A DNA stretch of 64,000 nt from Pseudomonas sp. GOM7 (GCF_026723825.1 NZ_CP113519.1:1674001-1738000); one strand, 5' to 3'; positions 1 to 10,361 are shown, counted from the first letter of the stretch. Notes: generated from the sequence alone by a model not told the origin. Numbers and translations: made by a program.

Positions 1-367
1 AAACTTTCATTCGCGAAGTTTCAACTTGCCGGCTTGCAGCCGGCATCCCGGTCAGCTCTAGGGCTGACCCATGTCCAAGCGCTCCGCACTAATTCTGGGT
101 TACCGCAGGTTCAGGCGCGTGCAGAGCCCGCCCAGGAGGGCGAACGGAATCGTCGTGGAAGAGGTTGAGCGACATGGATGTCGCGAAAGCCGCGATGGGC
201 CAGGGATGGCCCACCGTGGCGGGCCTCTGGAGCGGCGATGGAGTGAGCGAACCCTGGCGAAGCCAGGGCCGGATGATCGGGCGGAGGGTTTGGTTACTTT
301 GCCCGCAAAGTGACTCGCCCGGGAGGGCGAAACCAAGAACATCAGCAAAAACGCGGCAATTCGGAAC
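1..367 (+). repeat. Dispersed multi-hairpin repeat, copy A
   Basis: Non-coding repeat found again, inverted, at 25120-25487 (copy B) and, more diverged, at 25561-25826 (copy C). It is a chain of short stem-loops, for example GCGACAT/ATGTCGC near 170, GGGCCA/TGGCCC near 197, CCCTGGC/GCCAGGG near 250, ACTTTG/CAAAGT near 297 and TCGCCC/GGGCGA near 315. Homology with copy B runs from the window edge to the end of GCGGCAATTCGGAAC, so this copy may extend to the left. Open frames across it are by-products of the repeat, as they recur in the other copies. I do not know a family name for it. Confidence 0.8.
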
Positions 368-553
368 AGACGCCTGAAAAACCAAGACCGGGGGTTTTGA
401 CGAGAGGGGCGAACTGGGCTGGTGTATAGGTCTTGTATAATCCGCGTCGCGCCGTGGGAGCCGCGCTCGGAGTCGGCGTAATCCTTGCATTCCCCATAGG
501 CGCAACTATAGTCAGTGCGCCATGAAAGGACTCCGCAATGCACAAGGCAAGAG
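368..553. other. Non-coding leader before the GGDEF gene
   Basis: This stretch lies between repeat copy A and the GGDEF gene. It holds a TATAAT hexamer at 436-441 that could be a -10 box, but no convincing -35 box lies at the right distance. An in-frame ATG at 515 is a possible upstream start of the following gene. I see nothing else in it. Confidence 0.4.
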
Positions 554-1738
554 ATGTTTATGCTTGATTCGATCGGTCGCGTAGAACGCAAATTGCTGGC
601 CTTGGTCGCGCTGTTCTACCTCAGTCTGATGCTACTGATCGGAGCCATCTGGGGCAGCCAGACCAGTTTCTCCAGTGGACGTGATGTACAAGAGTTGTAT
701 CGATCTCTTTATCGTCTGAGCCTGCTGCTGCCCAGCTTGCAAGAGGCCGAGCTCGATCAGCGCGGCTATCTGCTTACGGGCAAGGCGCGGTATCTCGAGC
801 CTTATGCCTTGTCCGTGGAAAGATTCGATGAGCAGCTACGTGGCTTGCTGGATACCCCCACCATGCAGGCGCACGAGGCTGAGTTGCAAGCCATTGCCGA
901 GCTCGGCCGCTTCAAGCGCGATGAAATGGCGCTGACCCTCGATCTGTACCGTGAGCAGGGCCGGGCAGCGGCCATGGAGCAGTTTTCGGACGAGCGTGGC
1001 GAGCGTTACATGGGCGAGATGCGTACACGTATCGCCAGCATCGAGCGTGCTGTGGCGATTGCCCTGAAGGCGCACAAGGCCGATATCGAATGGCGTTCGA
1101 TGCTGGCGCTCTGGGGTGGTGGGGGTGGGGCACTGCTCATGCTCGGGCTGCTCACGCTGTTGTTCGTCGATCTGCGTCGCGATCTGCGAGAGCGTGGCGA
1201 GTTGCTCGAACGCATGGCGTTCGAGTCGCAACATGACAGCCTGACTCACCTGCTCAATCGGCGTGCCTTCAATGACACCCTGGATCAGGCCCTGGCCCTG
1301 GCGCGCCGTGGTGAACGTTCCGTGGCGCTGCTCTATCTGGATCTCGATGGCTTCAAGACCATCAACGACAAGCTCGGCCATGCGCTGGGCGATGCCGTTC
1401 TCAAATCCGTGGCGGCGCGCTGGAAGACCGTGGTGCGTGAAGGTGAAGTGTTGGCACGCCTGGGGGGCGATGAATTCGCCGTGATCGCCGCAGGCGATAC
1501 CGATGCTGTCGAGCACCTGGCCCAGCGCCTGATCGCTGCACTCGATGGGCCCTTGTTGGTGCAACAGCCCGACGTTCGTGTCGGCGTCAGTGTCGGGCTT
1601 GCCCGCTGTGCCGAGCATGGCGAGGATCGCCGCCGCCTGGTGGCCTCGGCCGATATGGCCATGTACCGCGCCAAGAAGGCCGGCAAGCACTGTTATGCCT
1701 GGCCCGAGGAGCGTCCTTCGGTGCTCGCGGTGGTGTGA
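554..1738 (+). CDS. Membrane-bound diguanylate cyclase (CHASE3-like sensor + GGDEF)
   Basis: Makes cyclic di-GMP from two GTP at the inner membrane. The 394-residue protein has a transmembrane helix at about 13-34, a periplasmic helical region at about 40-180 resembling CHASE3 sensor domains, a second helix at about 188-206 and a cytoplasmic GGDEF domain to the end. The intact GGDEF signature is at 304-308, with the usual LDLDGFKTIND metal/substrate segment before it. The inhibitory-site position carries REGE instead of RxxD, so product inhibition may be weak or absent. Start 554 follows AAGGCAAGAG; an in-frame ATG at 515 would add 13 residues. The signal sensed is unknown. Confidence 0.9.
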   Translation: MFMLDSIGRVERKLLALVALFYLSLMLLIGAIWGSQTSFSSGRDVQELYRSLYRLSLLLPSLQEAELDQRGYLLTGKARYLEPYALSVERFDEQLRGLLDTPTMQAHEAELQAIAELGRFKRDEMALTLDLYREQGRAAAMEQFSDERGERYMGEMRTRIASIERAVAIALKAHKADIEWRSMLALWGGGGGALLMLGLLTLLFVDLRRDLRERGELLERMAFESQHDSLTHLLNRRAFNDTLDQALALARRGERSVALLYLDLDGFKTINDKLGHALGDAVLKSVAARWKTVVREGEVLARLGGDEFAVIAAGDTDAVEHLAQRLIAALDGPLLVQQPDVRVGVSVGLARCAEHGEDRRRLVASADMAMYRAKKAGKHCYAWPEERPSVLAVV

Positions 1739-1901
1739 GGCGCATGCTGCTGTGGCGTTTCGTCACATCCCTGCCTCATCCTGGAACTGGTGTCATTCCT
1801 GCGTGGGCAGCCTTGGCTGCCTGCGCGCGGCGGGGCGAGCTGCAAGCGTGCTTCGCATGGCGCGGGGCAGGCCTTCATTTGGATCTTGGGAGAAGTTGTC
1901 G

Positions 1902-2396
1902 ATGAATTGGGCGGAACGTCTGCGTGAAGGGCTGCATGGCCTGGCCGAGTCGCTGGGCAACCTGTTGATGGAGGCCTTCCACTATCTGGCGTTGTTCGCC
2001 ATCGGTGCGATAACGGCCTGGGCGGGTGTGATGGCCTTTCTGGGCATGCTGGAAAAAGGCCATATCACCATCGATGACATCCTGTTGCTGTTCATCTACC
2101 TGGAGTTGGCGGCCATGGTGGGGATCTACTTCAAGACCAACCACATGCCGATCCGCTTCATGATCTACGTGGCGATCACCGCGCTGACCCGTTTGCTGAT
2201 TTCCGATATTTCCCATACCCACAAGCCGAGCTGGGGGGTGGTGATGGTGTCGGGCGCGATTCTGCTGCTGGCGCTGGCGATTCTGGTGGTGCGCTATGCG
2301 TCATCACGTTTTCCCGCCGTGGCTGCGCCCAACCCGCGTAGCAAACCGCGTAACCGTGAAGATGCCGAGGCCGAGCGGGACGACGCCGCGGAGTGA
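1902..2396 (+). CDS. psiE: PsiE family phosphate-starvation-inducible membrane protein
   Basis: A 164-residue inner-membrane protein with four predicted hydrophobic helices (about 20-45, 55-75, 83-105, 115-135) and a charged, acidic C-terminal tail. The segments around GHITIDDILLLFIYLELAAM and YFKTNHMPIRF are typical of PsiE. In E. coli psiE belongs to the Pho and cAMP-CRP regulons, but its biochemical role is unknown. GGGAGAAG precedes the ATG at 1902. It is convergent with the helicase gene on the minus strand, 23 bp away, and I see no strong terminator between them. Confidence 0.85.
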   Translation: MNWAERLREGLHGLAESLGNLLMEAFHYLALFAIGAITAWAGVMAFLGMLEKGHITIDDILLLFIYLELAAMVGIYFKTNHMPIRFMIYVAITALTRLLISDISHTHKPSWGVVMVSGAILLLALAILVVRYASSRFPAVAAPNPRSKPRNREDAEAERDDAAE

Positions 2397-2419
2397 GTGG
2401 GCCGCCTCGCCACTGTCCC

Positions 2420-5053
2420 TTACTGCAGAGGGGCGAAGAGGGCGGCCAGATCCTGCTCGTCCAACTGCCACTGACCCTGGCCGCCGCCTTCGAGCACGCC
2501 GCGCGCCAGGCTGGCCTTGCTCTGCTGGAGCTGCTGGATCTTTTCCTCGACGCTGCCGCGGGCGATCAGCTTGTAGACGAACACCGGTTTGTCCTGGCCG
2601 ATGCGGTAGGCGCGGTCGCTGGCCTGGGCCTCGGCCGCCGGGTTCCACCAGGGGTCGAAATGGATCACGGTATCGGCGGCAGTCAGGTTGAGGCCACTGC
2701 CGCCAGCCTTGAGGCTGATCAGGAACACTGGGAACTCGCCGGCCTGGAAGCGCTGCACCGGGGTGCGTCGATCCTGGGTACTGCCGGTGAGTTTGGCGTA
2801 GGCGATGTCACGGCTGCGCAGTTCGGCTTCGATCAACGCCAGCATTGAGGTGAACTGGGAGAACAGCAGCACGCGCCGACCTCCGGCCACCAGTTCCTCG
2901 AGCATCTCCAGCAGGGCGCTGAGCTTGCCCGAGTCGCTGGCCTGCAGGGTCTCGCCTGCATCGCCCAGCAGGCGCAGGTCGCAGCAGCTCTGGCGCAGGC
3001 GCAGCAGTGCTTCGAGGATGACGATATGACTGCGCGCCAGACCCTGGCGGGCGATTTCATCGCGCACCTTCTTGTCCATGGCCAGGCGCAGGGTTTCGTA
3101 GCGGTCACGCTGTAGCTGGGTCATCTCGACCCATTGCACGATTTCGGTCTTCGGCGGCAGTTCGCTGGCCACCTGCTCCTTGGTGCGGCGCAGCAGGAAG
3201 GGGCGGATACGGCCAGTCAGGTGGGCCAGGCGCTGAGCGTCACCGCGTTTCTCGATGGGGCTGCGGTAGTTGCGATTGAAGGCCTTGGCATCGCCGAGCC
3301 AGCCGGGCATGAGGAAGTGAAACAGCGACCATAGCTCGCCCAGATGGTTTTCCAGCGGCGTGCCGGTCAGGCACAGGCGCAGCTCGGCATTGACCTGGCC
3401 GGCGGCACTGGCCGCCTTGCTGCGCGGGTTCTTGATGTTCTGCGCCTCGTCGAGGATCAGCAGACGGTAGTGTTGCTTGTTGAGGGCCTTGAGGTCGCGC
3501 GGTAGCAGGGCGTAGGTGGTGAGGATCAGATCATGCTCGGCGATCTGCTCGAACAGCGCCTTGCGCTTGGCGCCATGCAGGGCCAGCACGCGCAGGCTCG
3601 GGGCGAAGCGTGCGGCCTCGTCCTGCCAGTTGGGAATCAGGCTGGTGGGCATGACGATCAGCGCCGGCTTGTCCAGGCGCCCGGCCTGTTTCTCGCTGAG
3701 GATATGGGCGAGGGTCTGCAGGGTCTTTCCCAGGCCCATGTCGTCGGCCAGTACGCCGCCGACCTGCAGTTCGGCCAGGGTCTGCATCCAGTCCAGGCCC
3801 TGCAACTGGTAGGGGCGCAGGGCAGCGTGCAGTTCGGCTGGGGCCTGGGTGGTGCGGCTGCCGAGTTGCTGTAGGCGCTGGGCGAAACTACGCAGGTTGT
3901 TGCCACCTTGCCAGCTCAGCAGATCGTTGTCGCTGAGTGCGCTCAGACGCGCGGCATCGGCGCGCCCCAGGCGCAGCGGCAGGTGATCTTCTTGCGGGTC
4001 GCGGAAATACAGCTCGCCCAGGGTCGCCAGCAACGGCTTGAGGCGAGCGAAAGGCAGGGCGACACGCTTGCCGCTCTGCGGCAGGCTGATCAGCAGGCGA
4101 TCCTCGTCGGTGCGCTGGGCCAGGGCTTCCGGCGCCAGTAGCCAGGGGGTACGACGAATGGCCTGGAGCAGGATCGGCAGCAGGCTGATGCGCTGCCCCT
4201 CCACTTCGATGCCCAGTTCCAGGTCGAACCAGGTCTGCTGCGGATCCTGCTCGACTTCGGCGTACCAGTCATCGATCTGCGCCAGGTTGTACTGGAAGTC
4301 CGGGCGCATGTGGATCTGCCAGCCTTCGGCACGCAGTCGTGGCAGGTGCTCGTGGACGAAGGCCAGCCAGTCGCGTTCGTGCTCCAGCTCGAAAGGCTCG
4401 CCGGCATCGGCCGGCAGTGCCTCGCTCTGCCGCAGTGCCACTTGCAGGCCGAGGTTTTCCAGGCGTTTACGCAGGCTGTTCTCGGCGGCGGCATCACGGA
4501 TCAGACGCAGATTGGTGGCGGCATCCAGACGCTTGAGCAGATCCTTGGCCGGCTTGCCGAAGACGCGATGCCCGGCATAGTCGAAGGCCAGCGCAGCACG
4601 GTGCTGGGTCTGTTCCAGCATGCGTCCCTTGCGAGCGTCGAAATGCACACGCACATGGCTGCCCAGGGTCAGTACGGCGGTCGGCGCGATGCCCTCCAGG
4701 CGCTGCTCGGCCACTTCCTTGCTCGGTACGATCAGGTCGCTGAGGTCATGGCCATCACGTTGCCGGGCTTCGAGGGTGAGCAGGGCGGCGACCACATGCT
4801 TGCAGTTGAAGCCCACCGGGCAGGTGCAGTGGCCGGTCACGCTCCATTTGCGCCCATAAGGGTGCAGGGTAATGCGTTGCTGATAGCTCTGGCTGCCCGA
4901 GCCACGACAATTGGCCAGCAGGCTGTTGTCGCGCAGGCTGAGCAGCTTGCTGCGCTGTTCCTCGGCATAGGCGATGCCGCGTCGCAGGTCGCCGGCACCG
5001 AACTCGGAGCGCCAGTCCTCCTGACGCAACTGGTGGATGTCCAGGGGCATCAA
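2420..5053 (-). CDS. SNF2/RapA-type DEAD-like helicase with SWIM zinc finger
   Basis: An 877-residue SF2 translocase that probably remodels nucleic acid-protein complexes; no substrate is established. Near residues 75-90 a SWIM zinc finger is visible (CTCPVGFNCKHV, pattern CxC...CxH). The SNF2 ATPase core occupies the C-terminal half: motif I DDMGLGKT, motif II LDEAQ (DEAQ variant), motif III LCLTGTPLENH, then a helicase C-terminal domain with FSQFTSM and GGSGLNLTAADTV, and motif VI around QASDRAYRIGQ. Length and order match the single-chain bacterial SNF2 proteins common in pseudomonads. It stands alone on the minus strand. Confidence 0.9.
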   Translation of the reverse strand: MMPLDIHQLRQEDWRSEFGAGDLRRGIAYAEEQRSKLLSLRDNSLLANCRGSGSQSYQQRITLHPYGRKWSVTGHCTCPVGFNCKHVVAALLTLEARQRDGHDLSDLIVPSKEVAEQRLEGIAPTAVLTLGSHVRVHFDARKGRMLEQTQHRAALAFDYAGHRVFGKPAKDLLKRLDAATNLRLIRDAAAENSLRKRLENLGLQVALRQSEALPADAGEPFELEHERDWLAFVHEHLPRLRAEGWQIHMRPDFQYNLAQIDDWYAEVEQDPQQTWFDLELGIEVEGQRISLLPILLQAIRRTPWLLAPEALAQRTDEDRLLISLPQSGKRVALPFARLKPLLATLGELYFRDPQEDHLPLRLGRADAARLSALSDNDLLSWQGGNNLRSFAQRLQQLGSRTTQAPAELHAALRPYQLQGLDWMQTLAELQVGGVLADDMGLGKTLQTLAHILSEKQAGRLDKPALIVMPTSLIPNWQDEAARFAPSLRVLALHGAKRKALFEQIAEHDLILTTYALLPRDLKALNKQHYRLLILDEAQNIKNPRSKAASAAGQVNAELRLCLTGTPLENHLGELWSLFHFLMPGWLGDAKAFNRNYRSPIEKRGDAQRLAHLTGRIRPFLLRRTKEQVASELPPKTEIVQWVEMTQLQRDRYETLRLAMDKKVRDEIARQGLARSHIVILEALLRLRQSCCDLRLLGDAGETLQASDSGKLSALLEMLEELVAGGRRVLLFSQFTSMLALIEAELRSRDIAYAKLTGSTQDRRTPVQRFQAGEFPVFLISLKAGGSGLNLTAADTVIHFDPWWNPAAEAQASDRAYRIGQDKPVFVYKLIARGSVEEKIQQLQQSKASLARGVLEGGGQGQWQLDEQDLAALFAPLQ

Positions 5054-5217
5054 CTGAGCCCCGTGGCGAAAGGTAATGGGCGCATGACTGGGCCATGTGG
5101 CAATGCAAAGCCGCAGATTTTCGCATAGCCGCGCGGTGATTAGCAGGCGCCTTGGCGAGATTGTCGACGCGCAGCCGTGACCACTCGCTCAGAAGCCCGC
5201 TTGCGGGCGAGAGAGGC

Positions 5218-6093
5218 TCAGCCCTGGAAGGCGGCACGGTACTGGCCTGGCGTTGCGCGTAGCGCCAGGCGGAAGCGGTTGCTGAAGTGGCTGGGGCTGG
5301 CGAAGCCGCAGGCCATAGCGACTTCGCCCAGTGGCAGGCGCGAGTGACGCAGCAGGTGGCAGGCGCGGGCCAGGCGACGGGCCAGCACGTAGCGGTGTGG
5401 CGGTAGGCCGAAGCTGGTCTGGAACATCCGCGCGAAATGGTATTCGGACAGCGCGCAGAGGCTTGCCAGCTCGCCCAGCGACAGCGGTTCGGCCAGGTGC
5501 TGCTCGATATGTTCGCGCAGACGGCGGCGTTGCACCGGGGCCAGGCCGCCTTTCAGGCGCAGGCCCGGGCGCAGCCCAACCTGGTTCAGCAGGGCGTGGT
5601 CGAGCAACTCATGCGCCAGGCTGCTGGTCAGCAGGCGTTCGCCGGGCTCCTGCCAGTCGAGCCGGCATAGCTGGCGAAAGCGCGCCGCCTGCTCGGCATC
5701 CTCGAGGAAGGTGGCTTCCTGCAGTTGCAGGCTGCGCGGTTCACGGTCGAGCAAGGTAACCGCGCCGAGGGCGAAGCGCTCCTGCTCCACATAGAGGTGG
5801 ACGAGCTGGATCTGGCCATTGATGATCCAGGCCGACTCGTGTTCGGCCGGCATGATGCACAGGCGATCCGGGGCACCCTTGTTGCCCGGATGCTCGCGGC
5901 GAAAAGTACCGGTGCCTCCGCTCAGGTAGCATGACAGGGTATGATGGCTGGGGGCGAGGTAGTCGCGTACGTCATGGGCGTTGCTCCAGCGCGCCAGGGC
6001 CAGACCGTCGCCCAGATGGGCCAGGCCGTGCAGTCGCGCATTGGGCGAGCGACTCATGGTCTGGAATACCTGCAGGTGTTCGAGTTGCGCCAT
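5218..6093 (-). CDS. AraC family transcriptional regulator
   Basis: A 291-residue regulator with an N-terminal cupin-like sensor region (about 1-180) and a C-terminal AraC double helix-turn-helix (about 190-290), including LGELASLCALSEYHFARMF and the family signature ACGFASPSHFSNRFR. The start at 6093 has a good AAGGAGA site. It is transcribed away from bglX with 177 bp between starts, so it may control bglX, itself, or both; this is inference from position only. The inducer is unknown. Confidence 0.88.
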   Translation of the reverse strand: MAQLEHLQVFQTMSRSPNARLHGLAHLGDGLALARWSNAHDVRDYLAPSHHTLSCYLSGGTGTFRREHPGNKGAPDRLCIMPAEHESAWIINGQIQLVHLYVEQERFALGAVTLLDREPRSLQLQEATFLEDAEQAARFRQLCRLDWQEPGERLLTSSLAHELLDHALLNQVGLRPGLRLKGGLAPVQRRRLREHIEQHLAEPLSLGELASLCALSEYHFARMFQTSFGLPPHRYVLARRLARACHLLRHSRLPLGEVAMACGFASPSHFSNRFRLALRATPGQYRAAFQG

Positions 6094-6270
6094 CGAAGTC
6101 TCCTTTGCAGGGGATGCTACGCTCACTAGGCCGGCACGCCAGTCCTTCGCGATAAAAAGCGCAAGTCTGTGCAAGTGAATAATTTTTCCTTCGCCGCAAC
6201 GCGCGATGCCTTGAGTCGGGGTATCTTGGCGGCCACTCGAACAATGACTCCCGGTTGGATGCTGCCCTCG

Positions 6271-8565
6271 ATGAAACCACTGCGCTCGTTCGCTCTTGCC
6301 TCTCTGCTCTGCCCCCCCATTCTCGCCCTGGCTGCCCCCTCGCTGGATGACAAGGATGCCTTCATCAACGACCTGATCGGGCGCATGACGCTGGAAGAAA
6401 AGGTCGGTCAGTTGCGCCTGATCAGCATTGGCGGCGACATGCCGCGCGAGCGCATCCGTGAGGAAATCGCCGCCGGGCGCATCGGCGCCACCTTCAACTC
6501 GGTGATCCGCCCGGAGAACCGGCCCATGCAGGAAGCCGCCATGCGCAGCCGCCTGGGTATTCCGATCTTCTTCGCCTACGACATCATCCATGGTCATCGC
6601 ACCACCTTCCCCATCGGCCTCGGTCTGGCTTCGAGCTGGGACATTCCGGCCATCGAGAACAGCGCGCGCATCGCCGCCTTCGAGGCCAGCGCCGACAGCC
6701 TGGACATGACCTTCGCGCCCACCGTGGATATTTCCCGTGATCCGCGCTGGGGGCGCACTTCCGAGGGCTTCGGCGAGGATCCGTATCTGGTGTCGAAGAT
6801 CGCCGCCGCCATGGTCAAGGGCTACCAGGGCGACGATCTGAGTTCGCCCCAGCACATCATGGCCAGCGTCAAGCACTTCGCTCTGTACGGCGCGGTGGAG
6901 GGGGGGCGTGACTACAACGTGGTGGACATGAGCCCGATGCGCATGTACCAGGACTACCTGCCGCCCTACCACGCGGCTATCGAGGCCGGTGCCGGCGGGG
7001 TGATGGTGGCGCTCAATGCCATCAATGGCGTGCCGGCTTCGGCCAATACCTGGCTGCTGCGTGACCTGCTGCGCCGCGATTGGGGCTTCAAGGGCGTGGC
7101 GCTGAGCGATCACGGTGCCATCACTGAGCTGATTCGCCACGGTGTTGCTTCAGATGGCCGCGAAGCTGCGCGCCTGGCCATCACCGCAGGCGTTGGCATG
7201 AGCATGGCCGACACCCTGTACGATCAGGAACTGCCGGGTCTGGTGCGCGACGGCGTGGTGCCGCAGGCGGTGCTCGACGAGGCCGTCAGCCACGTGCTGA
7301 GCACCAAGTACGAACTCGGCCTGTTCCATGATCCTTTCCGCCGCATCGGCCGCGCCGAGGACGATCCGGCCGACGTCAATGCCGAAAGCCGCCTGCACCG
7401 TGCCGATGCTCGTGCCATGGCGCGCGATTCCCTGGTATTGCTGGAAAACCATGGTGACACCCTGCCGCTGAACAGGAACGCCACCGTTGCCCTGATCGGC
7501 CCGCTGGCCGACTCGCCGGTGGACATGCTTGGTAGCTGGTCGGCGGTCGGCGTGGCCGAGCAGGCGGTGACCCTGCGCAAGGGTATGGAGACGGCCCTCA
7601 AAGGCCACGGCAAGCTGCTCTATGCCGTCGGTGCCAACGTCACCGATGACGCCCATGTGATCAACTACCTCAACCAGCTCAACTGGGATCGCCCGGAAGT
7701 GGTGCTGGACAAGCGCACGCCGCAGGAAATGCTCGAAGAGGCCGTGCGCGTCGCGACTCAGGCCGACGTCATCGTCGCTGCCGTGGGCGAGGCGCGTGGG
7801 ATGTCGCACGAGTCCTCCAGCCGTACTCGCCTGGATCTGCCCGACAGTCAGCAGGCCCTGCTGCGTGCCCTCAAGGCCACCGGCAAACCCCTGGTGCTGG
7901 TGCTGATGAACGGCCGGCCACTGGCGCTCGGCTGGGAGAAGGAAAACGCCGACGCCATGCTGGAAACCTGGTACAGCGGCATCGAAGGCGGCAACGCCAT
8001 CGCCGATGTGCTGTTCGGCGACCACAACCCGTCGGGCAAGCTGCCGATCACCTTCCCGCGTTCGGTGGGGCAGATTCCCACCTATTACAACCATCTGCGT
8101 CTGGGCCGCCCTTACACTCCCGGCACGCCGGGCAACTACACCTCGCAGTATTTCGAGGAGCCCAACGGCCCGCTGTATCCGTTCGGCTACGGTTTGAGTT
8201 ACAGCGACTTCCAGCTTTCGGCACCGAAGCTGTCCGCCGAGCGCATGGGGCCTGACGAAAAGATTCGTGTCAGCGTGACCCTGAAAAACGCTGGAAGCCG
8301 CGCCGGTGCTACGGTCGTGCAGCTCTATCTGCGTGACGAGGCCGCTTCGGTGATCCGTCCGGTTAAGGAACTCAAGGATTTTCGCAGGGTCAAGCTTGAG
8401 GCAGGCGAGGCGCGTGAGCTGAGTTTCGACATCGACGAACCCATGCTGCGTTTCTACGATGCCAGCCTGCGCCATGTCAGCGAGCCAGGTGCTTTCCGTG
8501 TTCAGCTTGGCCTGGATTCGGAGACCGTGCAGGAGGCCCGTTTCGAGCTATTGCCGCGCCGTTGA
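6271..8565 (+). CDS. bglX: Periplasmic beta-glucosidase, glycoside hydrolase family 3
   Basis: Hydrolyses terminal beta-glucosyl residues in the periplasm. The 764-residue length is almost that of E. coli BglX (765). A signal peptide (MKPLRSFALASLL...ALAA) precedes the mature protein at about residue 23. The GH3 N-terminal barrel carries the nucleophile Asp in GVALSDHGAI. The second GH3 domain holds the SSSRTRLDLP and GMSHE segments, and a fibronectin-III-like domain closes the protein. The start at 6271 is chosen for the signal peptide; an upstream in-frame ATG at 6244 is possible and the ribosome-binding site is weak. It precedes opgGH on the same strand after 236 bp. Confidence 0.92.
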   Translation: MKPLRSFALASLLCPPILALAAPSLDDKDAFINDLIGRMTLEEKVGQLRLISIGGDMPRERIREEIAAGRIGATFNSVIRPENRPMQEAAMRSRLGIPIFFAYDIIHGHRTTFPIGLGLASSWDIPAIENSARIAAFEASADSLDMTFAPTVDISRDPRWGRTSEGFGEDPYLVSKIAAAMVKGYQGDDLSSPQHIMASVKHFALYGAVEGGRDYNVVDMSPMRMYQDYLPPYHAAIEAGAGGVMVALNAINGVPASANTWLLRDLLRRDWGFKGVALSDHGAITELIRHGVASDGREAARLAITAGVGMSMADTLYDQELPGLVRDGVVPQAVLDEAVSHVLSTKYELGLFHDPFRRIGRAEDDPADVNAESRLHRADARAMARDSLVLLENHGDTLPLNRNATVALIGPLADSPVDMLGSWSAVGVAEQAVTLRKGMETALKGHGKLLYAVGANVTDDAHVINYLNQLNWDRPEVVLDKRTPQEMLEEAVRVATQADVIVAAVGEARGMSHESSSRTRLDLPDSQQALLRALKATGKPLVLVLMNGRPLALGWEKENADAMLETWYSGIEGGNAIADVLFGDHNPSGKLPITFPRSVGQIPTYYNHLRLGRPYTPGTPGNYTSQYFEEPNGPLYPFGYGLSYSDFQLSAPKLSAERMGPDEKIRVSVTLKNAGSRAGATVVQLYLRDEAASVIRPVKELKDFRRVKLEAGEARELSFDIDEPMLRFYDASLRHVSEPGAFRVQLGLDSETVQEARFELLPRR

Positions 8566-8801
8566 GGGGGCGGCTCAAGGAGGCGAAAAATATACCTGTG
8601 TGAGCCCCTGTGCTGGGCATCGCGATCTGGTAATAATGCGCAGAAAAAACGTGCATGCTATTGGCCAGCATTCGTCTGTGTCAGCATGCCGTTTCTGCGT
8701 TTTCCCTTGCACCATTTTCGCCCAACTTTGATCCCCGTGCAGCGGCAACCCGTGGGGTGCTCGCTGCGCGTCAATCCGTATGCCTTGGAGGCTGTGTGTC
8801 A

Positions 8802-10361
8802 ATGAGTCGTCGTTCTGCAACCCGTCTGGGCAAGACCGGCCGGTTGATTCTGAGTACTTTGCCCTTGTTGTTTGCCGCACACGCATGGGCTTTCGACCTG
8901 GATGATGTGGCCGTCAAGGCCAAGGCGCTCGCCGCAGAACGCTACAGTGCCCCGCAAAGTCGGCTGCCTGCTGCTTTGCGCGAATTGCCTTTCGCCGATT
9001 ACCAAAAAGTCCGCTTCCGTGAGGATCATGCACACTGGAGAGATGGCAAGACGCCCTTCCAGCTGTATTTCTTCCATCAGGGCATGCACTTCGACGTGCC
9101 GGTGAAAATCAACGAGGTGACCGCCACGGGCACCCATGAAATCAAGTACTCGCCGGAGATGTTCGATTTCTCCGACCTCAAGCTCAACCCGGACGACCTC
9201 AAGGATCTGGGCTTTGCCGGCTTCAAGGTCGTTCACCCCCTGAACGAGGCGGGCAAGCAGGACGAGGTGATGAGCGTGCTTGGCGCCAGCTATTTCCGCA
9301 TCGTCGGCAAGGGCCAGGTCTATGGCCTGTCCGCCCGCGGCCTGGCCATCGACACCGCACTGCCGTCCGGCGAGGAGTTCCCGCGCTTCACCGAGTTCTG
9401 GATCGAGAAGCCGCAGCCTGACCGTGGCACCCTGCTGTTTTACGCTCTGCTGGATTCGCCGCGTGCCACCGGCGCCTACCGCATGGAAATCGACCCGGGC
9501 CGCGATAGCGTGCTCGACGTGCAGGCCAAGGTCTATCTGCGCGAGCCGGTGGAAAAACTCGGTATCGCGCCGCTGACCAGCATGTACCTGTTCGGCGCCA
9601 ACCAGCCCTGGCCGCGTCCCAACTACCGCCCCGAGCTGCACGACTCCGATGGCCTGGCCATCCATGCCGGCAACGGTGAGTGGCTGTGGCGCCCGCTGAA
9701 CAACCCCAAGCGCCTCAATGTCAGCAGCTACCGTATCGACAATCCTCGTGGTTTTGGTCTGATGCAGCGTGGCCGCAGCTTCGCCCAGTATCAGGATCTC
9801 GACGACCGCTACGAGCTGCGTCCCAGCGGCTGGGTGGAAACCGTGGGGGACTGGGGCCCGGGCCAGGTCGAGCTGGTGGAAATTCCCACGCCCGATGAAA
9901 CCAACGACAACATCGTCGCGCTGTGGCGCCCGGATCAGCAGCCGGCCCCCGGTGAGGCGCTGGACGTGCACTACCGCCTGCATTTCAGTCGCGACGATGC
10001 CAAGCTGCATGATCCCAAGCTGGCCATGGTCACCCAGACCCGTCTGTCCGAGGGCGACGTGAAACAGGCCAACCTGATCCGTCAGCCCGATGGCAGCACC
10101 GCCCTGGTGGTGGACTTCGCCGGCCCGGTACTGGCTGAACGCAAGCCCGATGCGCCCATCGAGCCGCAGATCAGCGTCGACGGCAACGCCGATATCGTGG
10201 AGAAGAATCTGCGTTACAACCCGGTGAGCAAGGGTTGGCGCCTGACGCTGCGGGTCAAGGTCAAGGATCCGGCGCAGCCGGTGGAAATGCGTGCTGCCCT
10301 GATCGAGGACGGCAAGCCCCTGTCGGAAACCTGGAGCTATCAGCTACCTGCCCATGAATAA
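8802..10361 (+). CDS. opgG: Glucan biosynthesis protein G (periplasmic)
   Basis: Periplasmic protein required for making osmoregulated periplasmic glucans, beta-linked glucose polymers; OpgG acts on the nascent chain delivered by OpgH. The 519 residues begin with a signal peptide ending after about residue 33 (LLFAAHAWA), followed by the conserved [14 protein letters not shown] start of the mature protein. Conserved stretches include [14 protein letters not shown] and [26 protein letters not shown] precedes the ATG at 8802. It overlaps opgH by 8 bp, so the two are one operon. Confidence 0.95.
   Translation: MSRRSATRLGKTGRLILSTLPLLFAAHAWAFDLDDVAVKAKALAAERYSAPQSRLPAALRELPFADYQKVRFREDHAHWRDGKTPFQLYFFHQGMHFDVPVKINEVTATGTHEIKYSPEMFDFSDLKLNPDDLKDLGFAGFKVVHPLNEAGKQDEVMSVLGASYFRIVGKGQVYGLSARGLAIDTALPSGEEFPRFTEFWIEKPQPDRGTLLFYALLDSPRATGAYRMEIDPGRDSVLDVQAKVYLREPVEKLGIAPLTSMYLFGANQPWPRPNYRPELHDSDGLAIHAGNGEWLWRPLNNPKRLNVSSYRIDNPRGFGLMQRGRSFAQYQDLDDRYELRPSGWVETVGDWGPGQVELVEIPTPDETNDNIVALWRPDQQPAPGEALDVHYRLHFSRDDAKLHDPKLAMVTQTRLSEGDVKQANLIRQPDGSTALVVDFAGPVLAERKPDAPIEPQISVDGNADIVEKNLRYNPVSKGWRLTLRVKVKDPAQPVEMRAALIEDGKPLSETWSYQLPAHE

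Noticed and set aside
71..591. Several open frames of 60-160 codons over the 5' region, on both strands
   Set aside because: They run across the multi-hairpin repeat and recur, with their sequence, in the inverted copy near 25.1 kb. They have no good ribosome-binding sites; the base pattern is explained by the repeat.
836..1690. Long antisense frames over real genes, for example 836-1690, 10261-12081, 37533-40049 and 44650-46443
   Set aside because: High GC content keeps the opposite strand open. The sense frames carry full domain signatures and ribosome-binding sites; the antisense products show none.
6094..7140. N-terminal extension of the AraC gene to 7140
   Set aside because: The extension runs through bglX on the opposite strand. 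The start at 6093 has AAGGAGA and gives the normal family length.
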